Shown here one piece after another: positions 36,776 through 48,463 of a stretch of 64,000 bases of DNA. The translations under genes and the position numbers were made by a program. Position 1 is the first letter of the stretch. Each line of letters opens with the position of its first letter. Source of the stretch: Paralichthys olivaceus (lineage: Eukaryota > Chordata > Actinopteri > Pleuronectiformes > Paralichthyidae); the NCBI RefSeq assembly GCF_024713975.1, contig NC_091093.1:21858001-21922000 (forward strand). Direction: 5' to 3'. The notes under the pieces were generated by a model. The model did not search any database and was not told where the DNA came from. It saw nothing but the letters and a program-made list of their open reading frames with translations.

Positions 36776-37643
36776 TTAAAGGGGAAGTTCGGTTTTTTTC
36801 AACCTGGTCCTTATTTCCGGAATATGGTATGTAGATCTACTCACACATAAAGGTTTGGAGTAACTTGGAGTCCTTCGGGAGCTTTTAGATCCACACGCGA
36901 TTGGCGTATATCCATACAACGCAAGGGTTCGGGGCATCCACAATACAGCCTCTAAATAACGCATTATCTTCTGCGAAACTCTTTATTTACTATGAATCGC
37001 CAGCACTGGTCCCCTGTGAGTCTTGCCAGCCTCGGAGTTAGCGTTAGCTTAGCGATCCGAGAGCGAGTTGTCTTCCTGTTTAATCAACAAATCGGTTCGC
37101 TAAGCTAACGCTGGCTCCGAGGCTGCTCGTTAGCTAGCTGAAGTTAGCTAGCCTTTAACCGGGTGAATACGCCCGAGCACCAGGACACAGCTGCTTTAAA
37201 AGAATACTGTACTGTAAAGCACCTGATAAGTATTCTGCCATGTTGCGCAAAACTAGCAGCAGCAAACTGCGTGTCAACAAACATAGCTGATCGTAAGCTG
37301 ATCTGCGGCTGCGCGCCTCGGTGACGTCACCCCAGTGAAAGCCCAGGATGTAAGAAAAGCAACTCGCAAAGCTAACACTAGCTCCGAGGCTGGCAAGACT
37401 CACAGGGGACCAGTGCTGGAAATTCATAGTAAATAAAGAGTATCGTGGCAGATAATGCGTTATTTAGAGGCTGTATTGTGGATGCCCCGAACCCTTGCGT
37501 TGTATGGATATACGCCGATTGCGTGTGGATCTAAAAGCGTCCGAAGGACTCCAAGTTACTCCAAACCTTTATGGGTGGGTAAATGTACATACCATATGCT
37601 GGAAATAAGGACCAGATTGAAAAAAAACGAACTTCTCCTTTAA
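36776..37643. mobile_element. Foldback element with TTAA ends
   Basis: Two arms of about 280 bases (36776-37053 and 37366-37643) are inverted copies. The left end reads TTAAAGGGGAAGTTCG and the right end CGAACTTCTCCTTTAA. The arms share, for example, GGTTCGGGGCATCCACAATA and its complement, so each arm shows the same spurious mirrored open frame (MRYLEAVLWMPRTLALYGYT). TTAA at both ends suits the piggyBac target site, but the terminal bases are not diagnostic. No transposase is present, so it is non-autonomous. Confidence 0.8.
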
Positions 37644-38345
37644 TGCCAGACATGAGCAGGAAGACAAGCTGTATGATTTTGGTAGTACTTGGCTAAACAT
37701 GTCCCATGATTCATTGTGCTTCAGTGTTGAACTGCTTTTAGAGGTAATGACAAAAAGTGAGGAGAAAACGTCAGGAGGTTATTTTGAAATGTAAGTACTC
37801 AACAGCTAACGGTACACACATTAAAAAAACCATTTTCAATGAACTAAAGAACGCTTTCATCCATAGCTTTGTTGCCAGGTGACGGCTTTAACGGTAAGAC
37901 AAGCTGGTGACGCAATAGTAAGACCAGACTGTCTCAATTCCCTAAATCACAATGTACGTGGCCGTTGCAGGATGCAGCTGATGTTCGCCCCTGTATCCTC
38001 TGCAGGATGCGGCCGCTGAATTTAGACATAGCTTGTGTAGTGACCAAGTACTACAATTAAGCCGCTACTGGCTGCTGATAAGTTATATTGATATGACTGG
38101 TGCTCTGTGAAAACAACTTAGTCTTTTTCCACTTTTTTCAATACTTTAATTATGGCATCTTTTTATTTGCTTACCTCAGTGTCAGTCACTTCCAATGATG
38201 TTTGTAAAACAAAGTAAACCAATAACCCACTACGTATTTCTGAGCACTGTCAACAAATGTTTGCTTCCCTGGTGGTTTATCGTCAGCATATCTCTGATGA
38301 TTGTCATGAACTTAAATAACCTGTGGCCCGTTCGGCCTGGAGATG

Positions 38346-38470
38346 GATGTAAACAAAGTAACTTGCAAATCTAACGCTAGCTCCGAGGCTGGCGAGACTC
38401 ACAGGGGACTAGTGGTGGAGATTCATAGTAAATAAAGAGTTACGCGGCAGACAATGCGTTATTTACTAGA
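38346..38470 (+). repeat. Fragment of the foldback element arm
   Basis: CTAGCTCCGAGGCTGG, ACTCACAGGGGAC, ATTCATAGTAAATAAAGAG and CAATGCGTTATTTA follow one another as in the right arm at 37372-37465. Neither terminus is present, so it is a truncated copy. Confidence 0.75.
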
Positions 38471-38491
38471 AGTTATTTTCTTGAAGTTATT

Positions 38492-39302
38492 TTCTTGCTT
38501 ACAACTACTTACAATTCATAGACATCTGATACCTGTGTCAAGAGTCCCCCACTGGACACTGCTTTCTGTAAGTGGTCAGAAGTCCAAAAGGTTTATGGAA
38601 AACTGGACTGAACTCAAAAATAAGGATCTCTAAACTGTGGTGTGGTACAGTACTGTACTTCAGTATAGTACCACAGAAACTGAAGCTGCCAAATTAGATT
38701 ATCTAGCTCTTAAATGCACTGAAGTAGCATCAATATAACATAGAAACACAAACTTTCTAAGTCGTATTTAAGTCTGTAGTTGAATAAACATACTTTACTC
38801 TTCACTACTGCCCTCAGTTAGCTTAAGTCCGCGGCAGGGTTACTGCCGTGTGTGATTTCTCTTCTCAAAAGTCTTACAGAGCAACAGGAGTGATGAGACA
38901 TGAAGACTAATTAGATTTTTAGCTGTTCTAAATGAGTCACAGTTAATCCCAACACCTTGGACGGCAGCAGAAGCACTGCAGCTCGTCCCTGGTAGAGACG
39001 GTTGTCCCTGTAAGTCCCACTTCTCAGCTGGGTTGGGGCGTGGCCAGTGGGTTTTGGCAACATGTTGCAGAGTTGAATAATTGTAAGGAACATGGTCATG
39101 GTGATCTCAGAGGTGTGGCCCAAAAGGCTCAAGCGTGTGCAGATGAATACCCTACACCTTTCACCTGAACAGAGCTAAAAGCCTGTCCAGACATCCCTCC
39201 CACTGTACACCTCGTCCATTCATCCATCTGGTACATTTGGCCCAGGATCAGCGTCAGCAGGAAAAGGGGGACCCAGCTATGGCTGCACTTTAAGAACATT
39301 TC
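38492..39302 (+). repeat. Duplicated block, copy 2 (about 810 bp)
   Basis: Direct copy of 35249-36071. Differences include an extra TCCGCGG near 38829 and the loss of about 20 bases close to the right end. A third short piece of the same sequence (CCCACTTCTCAGCTGGGTTG onwards) lies at about 39630-39684. Confidence 0.85.
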
Positions 39303-39632
39303 CGAATCCTCGCTTTTTCTTCCGTAAAGTAAACAACAGTAAACAATGGCGACCGAGGTGGAGCAGCTGTATTTGGAGTTGGAGCTCATCAATATTGAAG
39401 AACAAATGCTTATATTGCAAATGTTGAAGCGCAGGCAACAGAGAAGACATTTGCGGAGGTGATCTGTACGACGAGGAAGAAAGACCGGAAAAAGCAACTG
39501 CCGGAACTTACGCTCTGAGCGGACCAATCACAGCGCTTGCGGTCCGCGTCAACGCGTAGTGAGGATTTTTTGGAGGTGCGCGTCAGGCTACGGCGTCGAC
39601 GCGACGCAGAAGCATAAACTAGGCTTTAGTCC
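39303..39632 (+). mobile_element. PIF/Harbinger-like remnant with truncated reading frame
   Basis: A 38-codon frame at 39346-39462 begins MATEVEQLYLELELINIEE and ends in a basic stretch KRRQQRRHLRR before TGA. This resembles the N-terminus of fish Harbinger-type transposases, where the basic stretch leads into the catalytic domain; here nothing follows. The right part, GGCGTCGACGCGACGCAGAA, resembles the GC-rich ends of such elements. It is a broken, non-autonomous copy, and the element limits are inferred. Confidence 0.55.
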
Positions 39633-39674
39633 CACTTCTCAGCTGGGTTGGGCGTGGCCAGTGGGTTTTTGCAA

Positions 39675-39906
39675 CATGTTGCAGATGACACCCCTCATCT
39701 CACCCTCCCCTTCCAAACATGAAAGAGAGCCTTCAGTTGCCATACAAACTCAAAAGGTGTTTAGTTTGTCCAGTTTGGGCTCCTGTAAAAAAAACATGGC
39801 CCCTTCTATGGTAAAGAAAACAACAATTTGTACAATTTGAAACACACTAGTGAAAACATCACCAGGATTATTTGATATTCAATGTCTTTACACACTGGAC
39901 CTTTAA
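39675..39906 (+). mobile_element. Truncated MITE, copy D
   Basis: From CATGTTGCAGATGACACCCC to TTACACACTGGACCTTTAAA the sequence parallels copy A (7.4 kb) in the same orientation, including CTCAAAAGGTGTTTAGTTTG. The left terminus is missing; the copy abuts the third piece of the duplicated block. Confidence 0.75.
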
Positions 39907-39949
39907 AACCCAAAACAGAAATATGTCTCATCCAGCTTCTGTCTCTTGG

Positions 39950-40250
39950 GAGAGTGGGCGGGACTTTGTCCACAGTTCACTTTCCTCAATGGCACCACTT
40001 TCTCGCCATACACTGTGGGCGGTGCTGTGTGGAGCCACCCCCTCTAGCTGCTGCCGCGGACTTAAGCCGAGGTCCCGCTTGCACTCACCCAGTCAGCAGC
40101 GGCGCAGGTCGGGCCGGAGTACCATCGCTGTCCGGAGCGCATAGATGTGCAGAACTCCTGGAATAACCGAGCGCTGGAGAGGCCGGAACCGAGCACCGTG
40201 GAGGACCGCGTTCGCATAACCGCTGAAAGGGTACGAGCCGCGGCGACAGC
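39950..40250 (+). promoter_or_regulatory. rasa3: rasa3 CpG-island promoter and 5' UTR
   Basis: CpG-rich from about 39.95 kb through exon 1 to about 40.4 kb. GC boxes GGGCGGGAC (about 39957) and GGGCGG (about 40017) are present, with no clear TATA box. The start codon stands in GACAGCATGGCG. Confidence 0.65.
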
Positions 40251-43200
40251 ATGGCGGTGGAAGAGGAAGGTCTCCGGGTTTTCCAAAGCGTTAAAATAAA
40301 AATAGGTAAGAGGAAGAAAAGAAAAATCCCTGCCCCCAATGTTAGAGGCTGAATGGATGACTCCGTGTTAACGGGCCCGGGCAGCGAGGGACTCGGATGT
40401 GTTGTTGTAATTCAGATCACACGCTCGTCTCCTGTAAAACTGGAAATGTGAAGGAGGGAGATTTTACAGTCCTGTGGGAAACAGTGGGCTTTTTGGCAGC
40501 TGGCTCCTGGATCCACATCATGTGCGTTAGAGGGTTTACACATGGAGCCTGGAGCAGGAGGGCTGATGTTTAACATAAAGGCTTTACAGCTGCAAACATC
40601 CAGATGCGTTGTTTTCTCTAATCTGCAGATCACACAGAGCTTCACTCCACCTCAGCTGCAGACACCCATTCATGTTATTGCACCCTCTAACCCCCCCCCC
40701 CCCTTCGTACTGCTTCATGCTCGACTGTCTTGCTATTGATTGTTAGCCTAGATTTCTATATTTAGACGTGTAGCTGGTCTCCAGTGGGTACCCCTGGTTT
40801 GTAGCTGGCATGTGCTGCATGCATATCTTGTGAATGGAGCCATGAGTGTGTTGGCTCAAGGGGAGAGGTGTCGTTTCAGAAATGACAGGAAATCCAGCTC
40901 CCTGATGTAAAAGTGGAACAACTACATAGTGGAAACTGCACATTATCCTATAATCACATAGGTCCAACATATTGTTATAGATATTTATAATTCTATAATA
41001 GTAGAAGACAAGATAAGACTTATTAATCTTTCTTTGATTCATTTGTGTGCCAGCTTGCTCCAAGATCATAGTGTTGCAGTATATAATAGAATACAGTGAA
41101 TAAAACACTAGAGTAAACTATGATATAAAATTAAATGAAAATAGTATAATAGAAAAAAAGTATTTACAGAGTAATGAAGAACCAATAACAATAGGAATGA
41201 GAGTAAAATAAGTGAGTTTCATGATACAGTAAAAACTAAACTTTGTGGCAGTAAGCATGTGACACTAAAATGACTGGATGTTCCACACAATATTGCATTT
41301 GTGTATATATTGTTGGTATGACTTCTGAGTATCTGAATATCTGTTGTCCTCCTTGCAGAAGGGGCAATAATAATAATCATATAGCATAACATATAAGGTC
41401 ACTGTAAACTCAGTTTCTGGTTGCATAGACACAGCATGTACATTATTCAAGTAAGGGTTAAAACTAATGATTATTGTCATTAATCTGTGGATTATAAAAT
41501 GTAATCTGACCTGTCGGACAATTTTTAGATTTTAAAAAATCCATCCGCATATTCAAAGCAAACTGTCACTTCCTCTGTGTGGGCTATGATTGTTATCTCA
41601 GGTCACTATGGGCCGTTTGTGACTGTTTCTGTGACATCTGGCACCCATTTCATCCTGGCTGAGCTTTCTGGTTTGTTTTGACTCCAAACATGTGACAGAA
41701 GGGATGAGCGGAGGGAAACAAATGACAACAAACAGACTGTGTGGTGATGCCAGCCAGCGTTAGAAAGAAACACTCAGGTGGCCAGTTTTTTCTTCTACTG
41801 AGCTGATATAACAAAGTTAGGCCATATTTTGAAGCTCCTTACCTGCTGTCAAAATTGGCTGTACAGTCCCTGGAAAACAGCTGTAAGAAAGAACCACCCT
41901 GAGTGGAGTTAATCAAATGGTCCGAGTCCCAGTGAGATAATGTGCTCTGATGTGTGACTCCAGGGACAGTTGTAATAGTTAAATCACAAGGCCTCATTAT
42001 TTTGGTGCACTTTGTGAATGGATTTTCAGTCATTCAGCAATGGGTTTCTGAAACTAGAACCTGAATGACTGAAGGAACTCATTTTGTCTCCTACTAATTT
42101 ACTTATAAACAAACTGCTTCAAATACAGTTGTAGAGGAAGTACTATTACCACACTGTACAACAAATGATGATGGTTAAAGTCATCCAGAAGTAACATTAT
42201 CAAAATGATCAATAGTCAAAACATTCCATTCTGAAACATGGCCCCTGAATGACCCACTATATTAATGATCTAATATGTTCATCTATAAGTAGCATTTTAG
42301 TGTGTTAGTTTGTCAGTGAGTGGATTCCCTAAAAACTGGTTTCATAATTGAATAATTGTTTAAATGTACTATATGTGAAGAATGTGAATTAATATTTATG
42401 CTTTAATAGCTGTTTGTTCCTAATGTGAAAATATTTTAATGTAAGTGGCTTTCTTAGTCGCCTATAACAAACTGTGTAATAGACCTGGAAAAAGTTTTTC
42501 TAGTGTTGTTTATACTTGCCGCTTTGCCTCACTGCTAAATATTCGATTCCATTATAATGAAATATTAATATATCAATTCAGCAGAATGAGACTTCTGATG
42601 GAAATTATATTATGTCAATAGTGAAATTTAGCAAAATATTGTATTTAGGCGAGCTAATGCTGACGTATAATATACAATTCAATGTATCAAACAATATGAA
42701 TTGATTAATTCAGTCATCTAAATTTATATTGTAAGTTATACTATGCTTTATAAATCTAATTCTTCTAAAGCAGGGTTCATTCTTTCCCCTTGAGCTTCGT
42801 TAACAACAAGGGTTTACTATATGTTACACATAGTGGCTACCTGAGATTTCTAGGTGTGTACAGTGCATGAGTAAATGTGCTGAGCTGCATTCCTCTGCTG
42901 GTGACTTTATATTACTAAAGGAAAATAGTTTGAGGATATTCATGCTGTTGTCACTTCCGAGTCCAGACTCAGGGCTGGCTCCTCTGTACTGTCACAGGGT
43001 GACGACAGTCCAGTTCACACTGTTACCTAGCAGCAGTCGTTCTTGCTGTCACTCTGATTCCCATGGTGCTCTGCTCTCAGTTATGTCTGTGTAACCCTTG
43101 CATCACATTGTTTTCATCAGAGTCTTGTCCTTTGGCATGAGGCTGCGGTTGGCTGATGACTCAGAGCTGAGAATCTGCCACATATTTGTAGCAGAGAGAG

Positions 43201-46200
43201 AGAAAGGGGTTATTATTGTTATGCTCTGCCAGGTGATGACTCCTCTCAGTTTCCTGGTGATGATCATGATTTTGGAAACCGAGCTGCAGGGCCAGAGTCG
43301 GCACTGTCTGGGGAACACAGGAAACAGGAAACTACCCCCAATTCACTTCCTGATTGGCTGGAATAGACTACAAAAGAATTGTGTTTTTTCCTGCATGGCA
43401 ACAAGCTAATACAAAGCAGATGTAGTGAGACGGGGGACAGAGGTGGTGTCTCTCATACAGGAGCAGGCTGGGCTTCGTCTGTCAGCGCTCTGAGAGACGG
43501 TGGCACAGCTGGAGTTGGGACTTTGCCCTTAATTAACAACAGCATATGTGCACTGGACGTCTCTGTCACTGCGAGAAACAGTTTGATTCCCTCTCCTTCA
43601 AAAAATGCATACAAATAAATGACTTAAATATCTTATATTCCACTGACAGCACATCAATGGTCACCAGCTCATTCAGTGGTCACCAGCTCATTCAGTGCAG
43701 AGTTCTTCACCACCAGCAGCACTGTGAAGCAACGTTTTTACTAGTAGGCCTCGTTTCGTTAAGATCTCACACATGTACGTGCATATGGATGTCACATTCA
43801 TTTACATTCCACTGCTGATCTACTGCCCAGACAAATACAAAAATGCACCATAAAAGACGATTTAAACACACACAATTCAAGATGAGGAAGGAAATACACT
43901 GAAGATGCTTGTTACACCAGGGAGCTACACAACAAAATGCCACAGGGCACACGTAATTTAAAATTTGAATAGAGAACCTAGTTTTTCCGAATATACCTGA
44001 TGGGTAAATGTGTATCTTCACTGCAAATAGCTAATGTGATGCTAATTAGAGTGGTTTGAATGAACCACAACATTGAAGCTGTGGGCCAAAAGAGAGCGTG
44101 GTGGTACTTCTCTGTGAGTTTGTCATCTTAACCTGTTCCACGTTACACGTATATCATTTTTACCCTTTGTTCATATTACAGCAGCTTTAAAAATACTTGT
44201 GGGAACATTTAATAGGAAACTATTAGGGGTTAATGGTGAAGTGTATCTTATAATCTCGATGACATAATAGATGTGTCTGTGGAACAGGGAATATTTAAAA
44301 AATCTCTTATTGTTGATCTATTAGCTACAGCAGTGTTGGTTCTATATAATTGCTGTTTCCAAGTCAAAAGTTGAGATCCTTTCAAACAGGGAGTGGGCAG
44401 CTGAATTCAGGCAGCTCAGGCTGGGTGACTCAGGCCACGGCGAGGTGCCTGGGAGGGAAAAGTCGTTTTGTAGTGACAGCCCCCCCCCCCCTTCCTCTCC
44501 TTCCCTTGACAGCTGGCCAACAGAGGTTCCTAAACTTCCTCCTGTCCAGACTGAAAAGGAGACATGGAGTGACGAGGGGGGGTGTTTACCGCCTCGTCTG
44601 TGTGTGTGTAGGACCTTCGCTCTAAGTTAGTCAAAGGATTCAGATTGCATTTAGTTGAGAGTAATAACAAGCTGCATATGAGGCCGTAACATAATAATTA
44701 CGTTATGTTGGTAATTAGTTGTCTGTGGGGGAAGTATTGCGTATATTCTCCATTTTGTCCTAGAAGGCCGGCTCTCTGGGAAGCAGTTTGCTGTAAACAT
44801 GTGTGTTGGCGCAGAACGCGTTTCGGTTCATGCAGCTTTAGGCTGGTGGAATAATCCAGGTTGCGTTCAGCAGCTCTTCCTGCACTCAGCACTGTGGGAG
44901 AGAACACAGTACCAGGAAACATGGGAAAGTATCACCACAGGCCCAGCATGCAGGGCCAGCAGTGGTAAATAAAGGACTGCACTGATCGCCCAGAGTGCCG
45001 CTCCTTCAGGATGTCCTTCAGGCGCCCCGTGGGAGACGCCGTCTCAATCCCTTGCCGGAACGACCTCTACCTGCTGGCAATGACACAAGAGTGAAAACAT
45101 ACACCTGGCTCTGCAGTCAAGAGAGAAGTTCAAGTGTCGAGAAGCATGAGAAGCAATTGAAAAAGTGAGATTAGCCCAACAACAAGTCGTTCAAAACTTC
45201 AGTTCTGTAACAAATTAAATTAGGTTTTGCAAGGTAATACTCACCTCTACCTACATGAGCAATGTCAGCTCGCCACATTACAGGGACTCTGCTTGCACTT
45301 TCTTTGCTGTGATTGCAAAAGATATCATATCGTCTCACTATTGTGTGTGACAGGCCTGTTTGTGTGTGCGGCTGTACGGAGCAGAGATTGAAGAGTTGAA
45401 CTTACTCTACATCTTTAAGCATTTATTTCTGGAAGTCAAAATGTGTTGTGATAATTAGGTAAAGGAATGGAGGAGTTGTTGAGGTTAAAACAGGTCCCGA
45501 TCAGGACGTACAGACCTGAGGAAGCAACCCTGTCCACTCAGCCTCTCCTTGTACTTCTAACTTCCATCATCAATGAACATACTAGCTTTCAGATCATAAG
45601 CTGATTGTCTCTGTACAGTGTACCTTCACTGCATGTGCCCTGTTTGCCCGTTTGTGTATTTTACTTTTACACAAGTTTTCCATTGAGACTAACGGATCTG
45701 TGTGAACATTAGCTCCAGACTTCACCAGGCAGAGAGTGAGTTTGATCAGTAACAGAACACCAGTTTATCGCCTTCAGCTTTTAACTCTCATGCTGCTCCA
45801 GCAACTGTGTGTGAAAAACCTCAGCAGCTCAACTGGTTTCGGTGTGGGGTTATTACTCCTCCTTGGTTCAGCAAGCAGCGTATAAATGCTGACTGTGACC
45901 AACTAATAAACCAAATCAGCTGCTAAACCAGACAAATCATAAGTATTGACACTTACGGCGACAGGAAATGTGTGGATTATTAATTCCTGATGTGTTTCGT
46001 TTCATCTGTTTTCTGTTGGGAGCACAGTATTCTCCAGCTTTTTAAGCACTGCTGAGAACATTATTAAGAAATTGTCGGCAAGATCCCAAAGAATAAATAC
46101 GTCAGGCTTGATTAAAATTTAGAGACATGTTTCTTAATGAGGCTGTTATGGTGTAGCTATAAAATAGTTTCCTGCGCTTGAATGCCTGACATAAATGAAA

Positions 46201-47028
46201 CCTTAGTGAACCAGGACACAAACAGATTGAACATTCATCAGTGTGAAAAGAACTACTTAAAATGACAGAAACATCTTCACTTTTTAGTCCTTTCTATGTC
46301 CCATCAACTAACATGGAGAAGGCAGAGTTTATGACCTATACTGCAGCCAGCCACCAGGTGGCAATCAATATGCTTTAAATTCTCTTTTGGGAAGAATTCA
46401 TGTTATTAAGTTTGGTTTAATTAGTTATTTGAAGCCATAAAAACATATGTTGATTGCATTTTTGGGCCCACGTGAGCATCTACAGAGATTCTCTACATGT
46501 AACAGCAGTGGAGGTTGCGTTAGTGTGGACATGTAGATTCCAGAAAGTCCCATTTGAAAAACAGATGAATGCGTCAGATGCCATAACACTGAAAAACAGA
46601 CTGGATTTACATCTCTGGAAAGTTATGAAGGAGGCATGCGGCGACCCTGAGGGTCAAAACACAACAGAGTTTCGGAAAAAACACGATTGTGAATAGCCAC
46701 AGAGTAGATGTGTGGGTGTAAAGCTTTTATGTTTTGGGATTTTCAGAGAAACAGTTATGACTTATAGTTGTGTATGGGTTCTTGTTTTGACTCTGTAATT
46801 GAGGATTATATTGTATAAGTTTCACTCCTTTTCCTTTCTCACGGTGTCTCTATCTGCATTACAAACACACACACACACACTCACTGACACACATCGTCAG
46901 GGGTAACTGGGTTGTTCGCTGCTTTTAAGCTACATCTTGGATCCAGTCAAAATTCCTTTCTCCTCATCTCATTTCCTGTTGTACTTTCTCCAAAGCTAAC
47001 CGCTCTCCAGTTTTCTATCTGGCTGACG

Positions 47029-47068
<40 letters not shown>

Positions 47069-48373
47069 GCCCCGTTAGAACACTCTGATTGTATTTCTTT
47101 CTTTCCTTAAAGCCTCTGTTTCACAGGCGCGCTCGTCGAGCACATAGCCACTGAAAGCGTTTCACGCCGCGTCTCCTCGAATGTGTTCATGTCAGGAAAG
47201 ATTACGAATCGAGCAGAGCTGTAGCTGAGTAACGGAGGAGGAGGGGGAAGAGAAACAAAGCTCCACGTTCACCACGTCCATAACGATGTTTTCAAACACT
47301 TGTGCTTCCTCAGTTCTCGCCTCCCCTTCCTTACATACGTCATCAGGACTGAGATGAGGAGTCAAGTTTTTTTAATGTGTTGATCTGTTGTTGTTCACTC
47401 TCTGCCTCTTTGGGGTGATCCTCTTGTCATCATCAGTTCTCACAGCGCTCACACACGTGCCCACAGTTTCTTTGCACTATGTTGTTTTGCTCAGAATTAC
47501 TAGGGCAAGATATTCTCCAAGGGCAGCTGCAGTGATGCTTGATGAAAAGAGAAAACTGCTGTCGCCGCTGTTGTTGTTGTTGTTGTTTTTTATTTTCTGC
47601 TTGTTTTAAATCTTGAAGGAGGGGAAAACGTACCCCTCTGGAGAAAGTCAAAGAGGGAAAGATGAAAGAAGGGAAGCCACCAGAAATAGAGTGAAGGGAA
47701 ATCAGGTTATAGCTAAATTTGAAAAAAGGAAAAAGGATGGTGACTTTGCAAGACGGGCTTCAGACAGAGAGCGAAAGAGAAAAGAGCAGCTCATGGACCA
47801 GGATGAAAAGAAAGTAAGAGAGAAGGATAAGCTGAATAAGACAGAGGATCACACAGTAAAGTATTAGAACTGTTACTGGCAGGTTACTGGAAACACTCTC
47901 CATCAGACATAAGCGCACAAATACACAAAACAAAAGCTTCTTTTCAAAAAAAACCTCACTATTGTCGTACTTCCCTTAAACTGACAAACTCTCCAGTCAC
48001 TGCTTCTTATCAACTCATCCAGAAATATAAGACGACTCTCCAGCACTTCCTTCTCCCCTAAACAGGAAGCTGTGAGGTGTCACCCCTGTGTATCGTGACT
48101 GATGCTGCTTGACGGATGTAGCTGGTTGTTTTCTATCTTTTGGCTGAAAAGTACAGATGCTGAAAATTCCCTCATCAATCTAAGATGGTTTGGATAAGGA
48201 ACAGGAGCCATACAAAAAAAAGTTAGAATAAAACATGTGCTTACACCTGCTAAACCTCTGGAAGATTAAATATGCACATACTTTGTCCTTCTTTGTAGAT
48301 GGTTTCCATTCACTTATCCAGTAGCTCTGATTTTGGCAAAGAGAAAAGTTTTTACATTAGGAGTTGAGTCATT

Positions 48374-48463
<90 letters not shown>

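Noticed and set aside
36776-37643. Two mirrored 62-codon frames (MRYLEAVLWM…) as a possible conserved protein
   Set aside because: They exist only because the element arms are inverted copies. There is no domain, and each stops at the arm end.
28441-40250. Search for an undescribed multi-gene system, phage, CRISPR array or operon
   Set aside because: The DNA is vertebrate chromosomal sequence. No regularly spaced repeats, prokaryotic genes or clustered unknown coding exons occur.
43098-43409. 103-codon frame in rasa3 intron 1
   Set aside because: It shows no known domain and no promoter or splice context, so chance is likelier than a nested gene.
47613-47867. 84-codon lysine/arginine/glutamate-rich frame in rasa3 intron 1
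   Set aside because: It is a translation of purine-rich low-complexity DNA; no splice sites or family resemblance.
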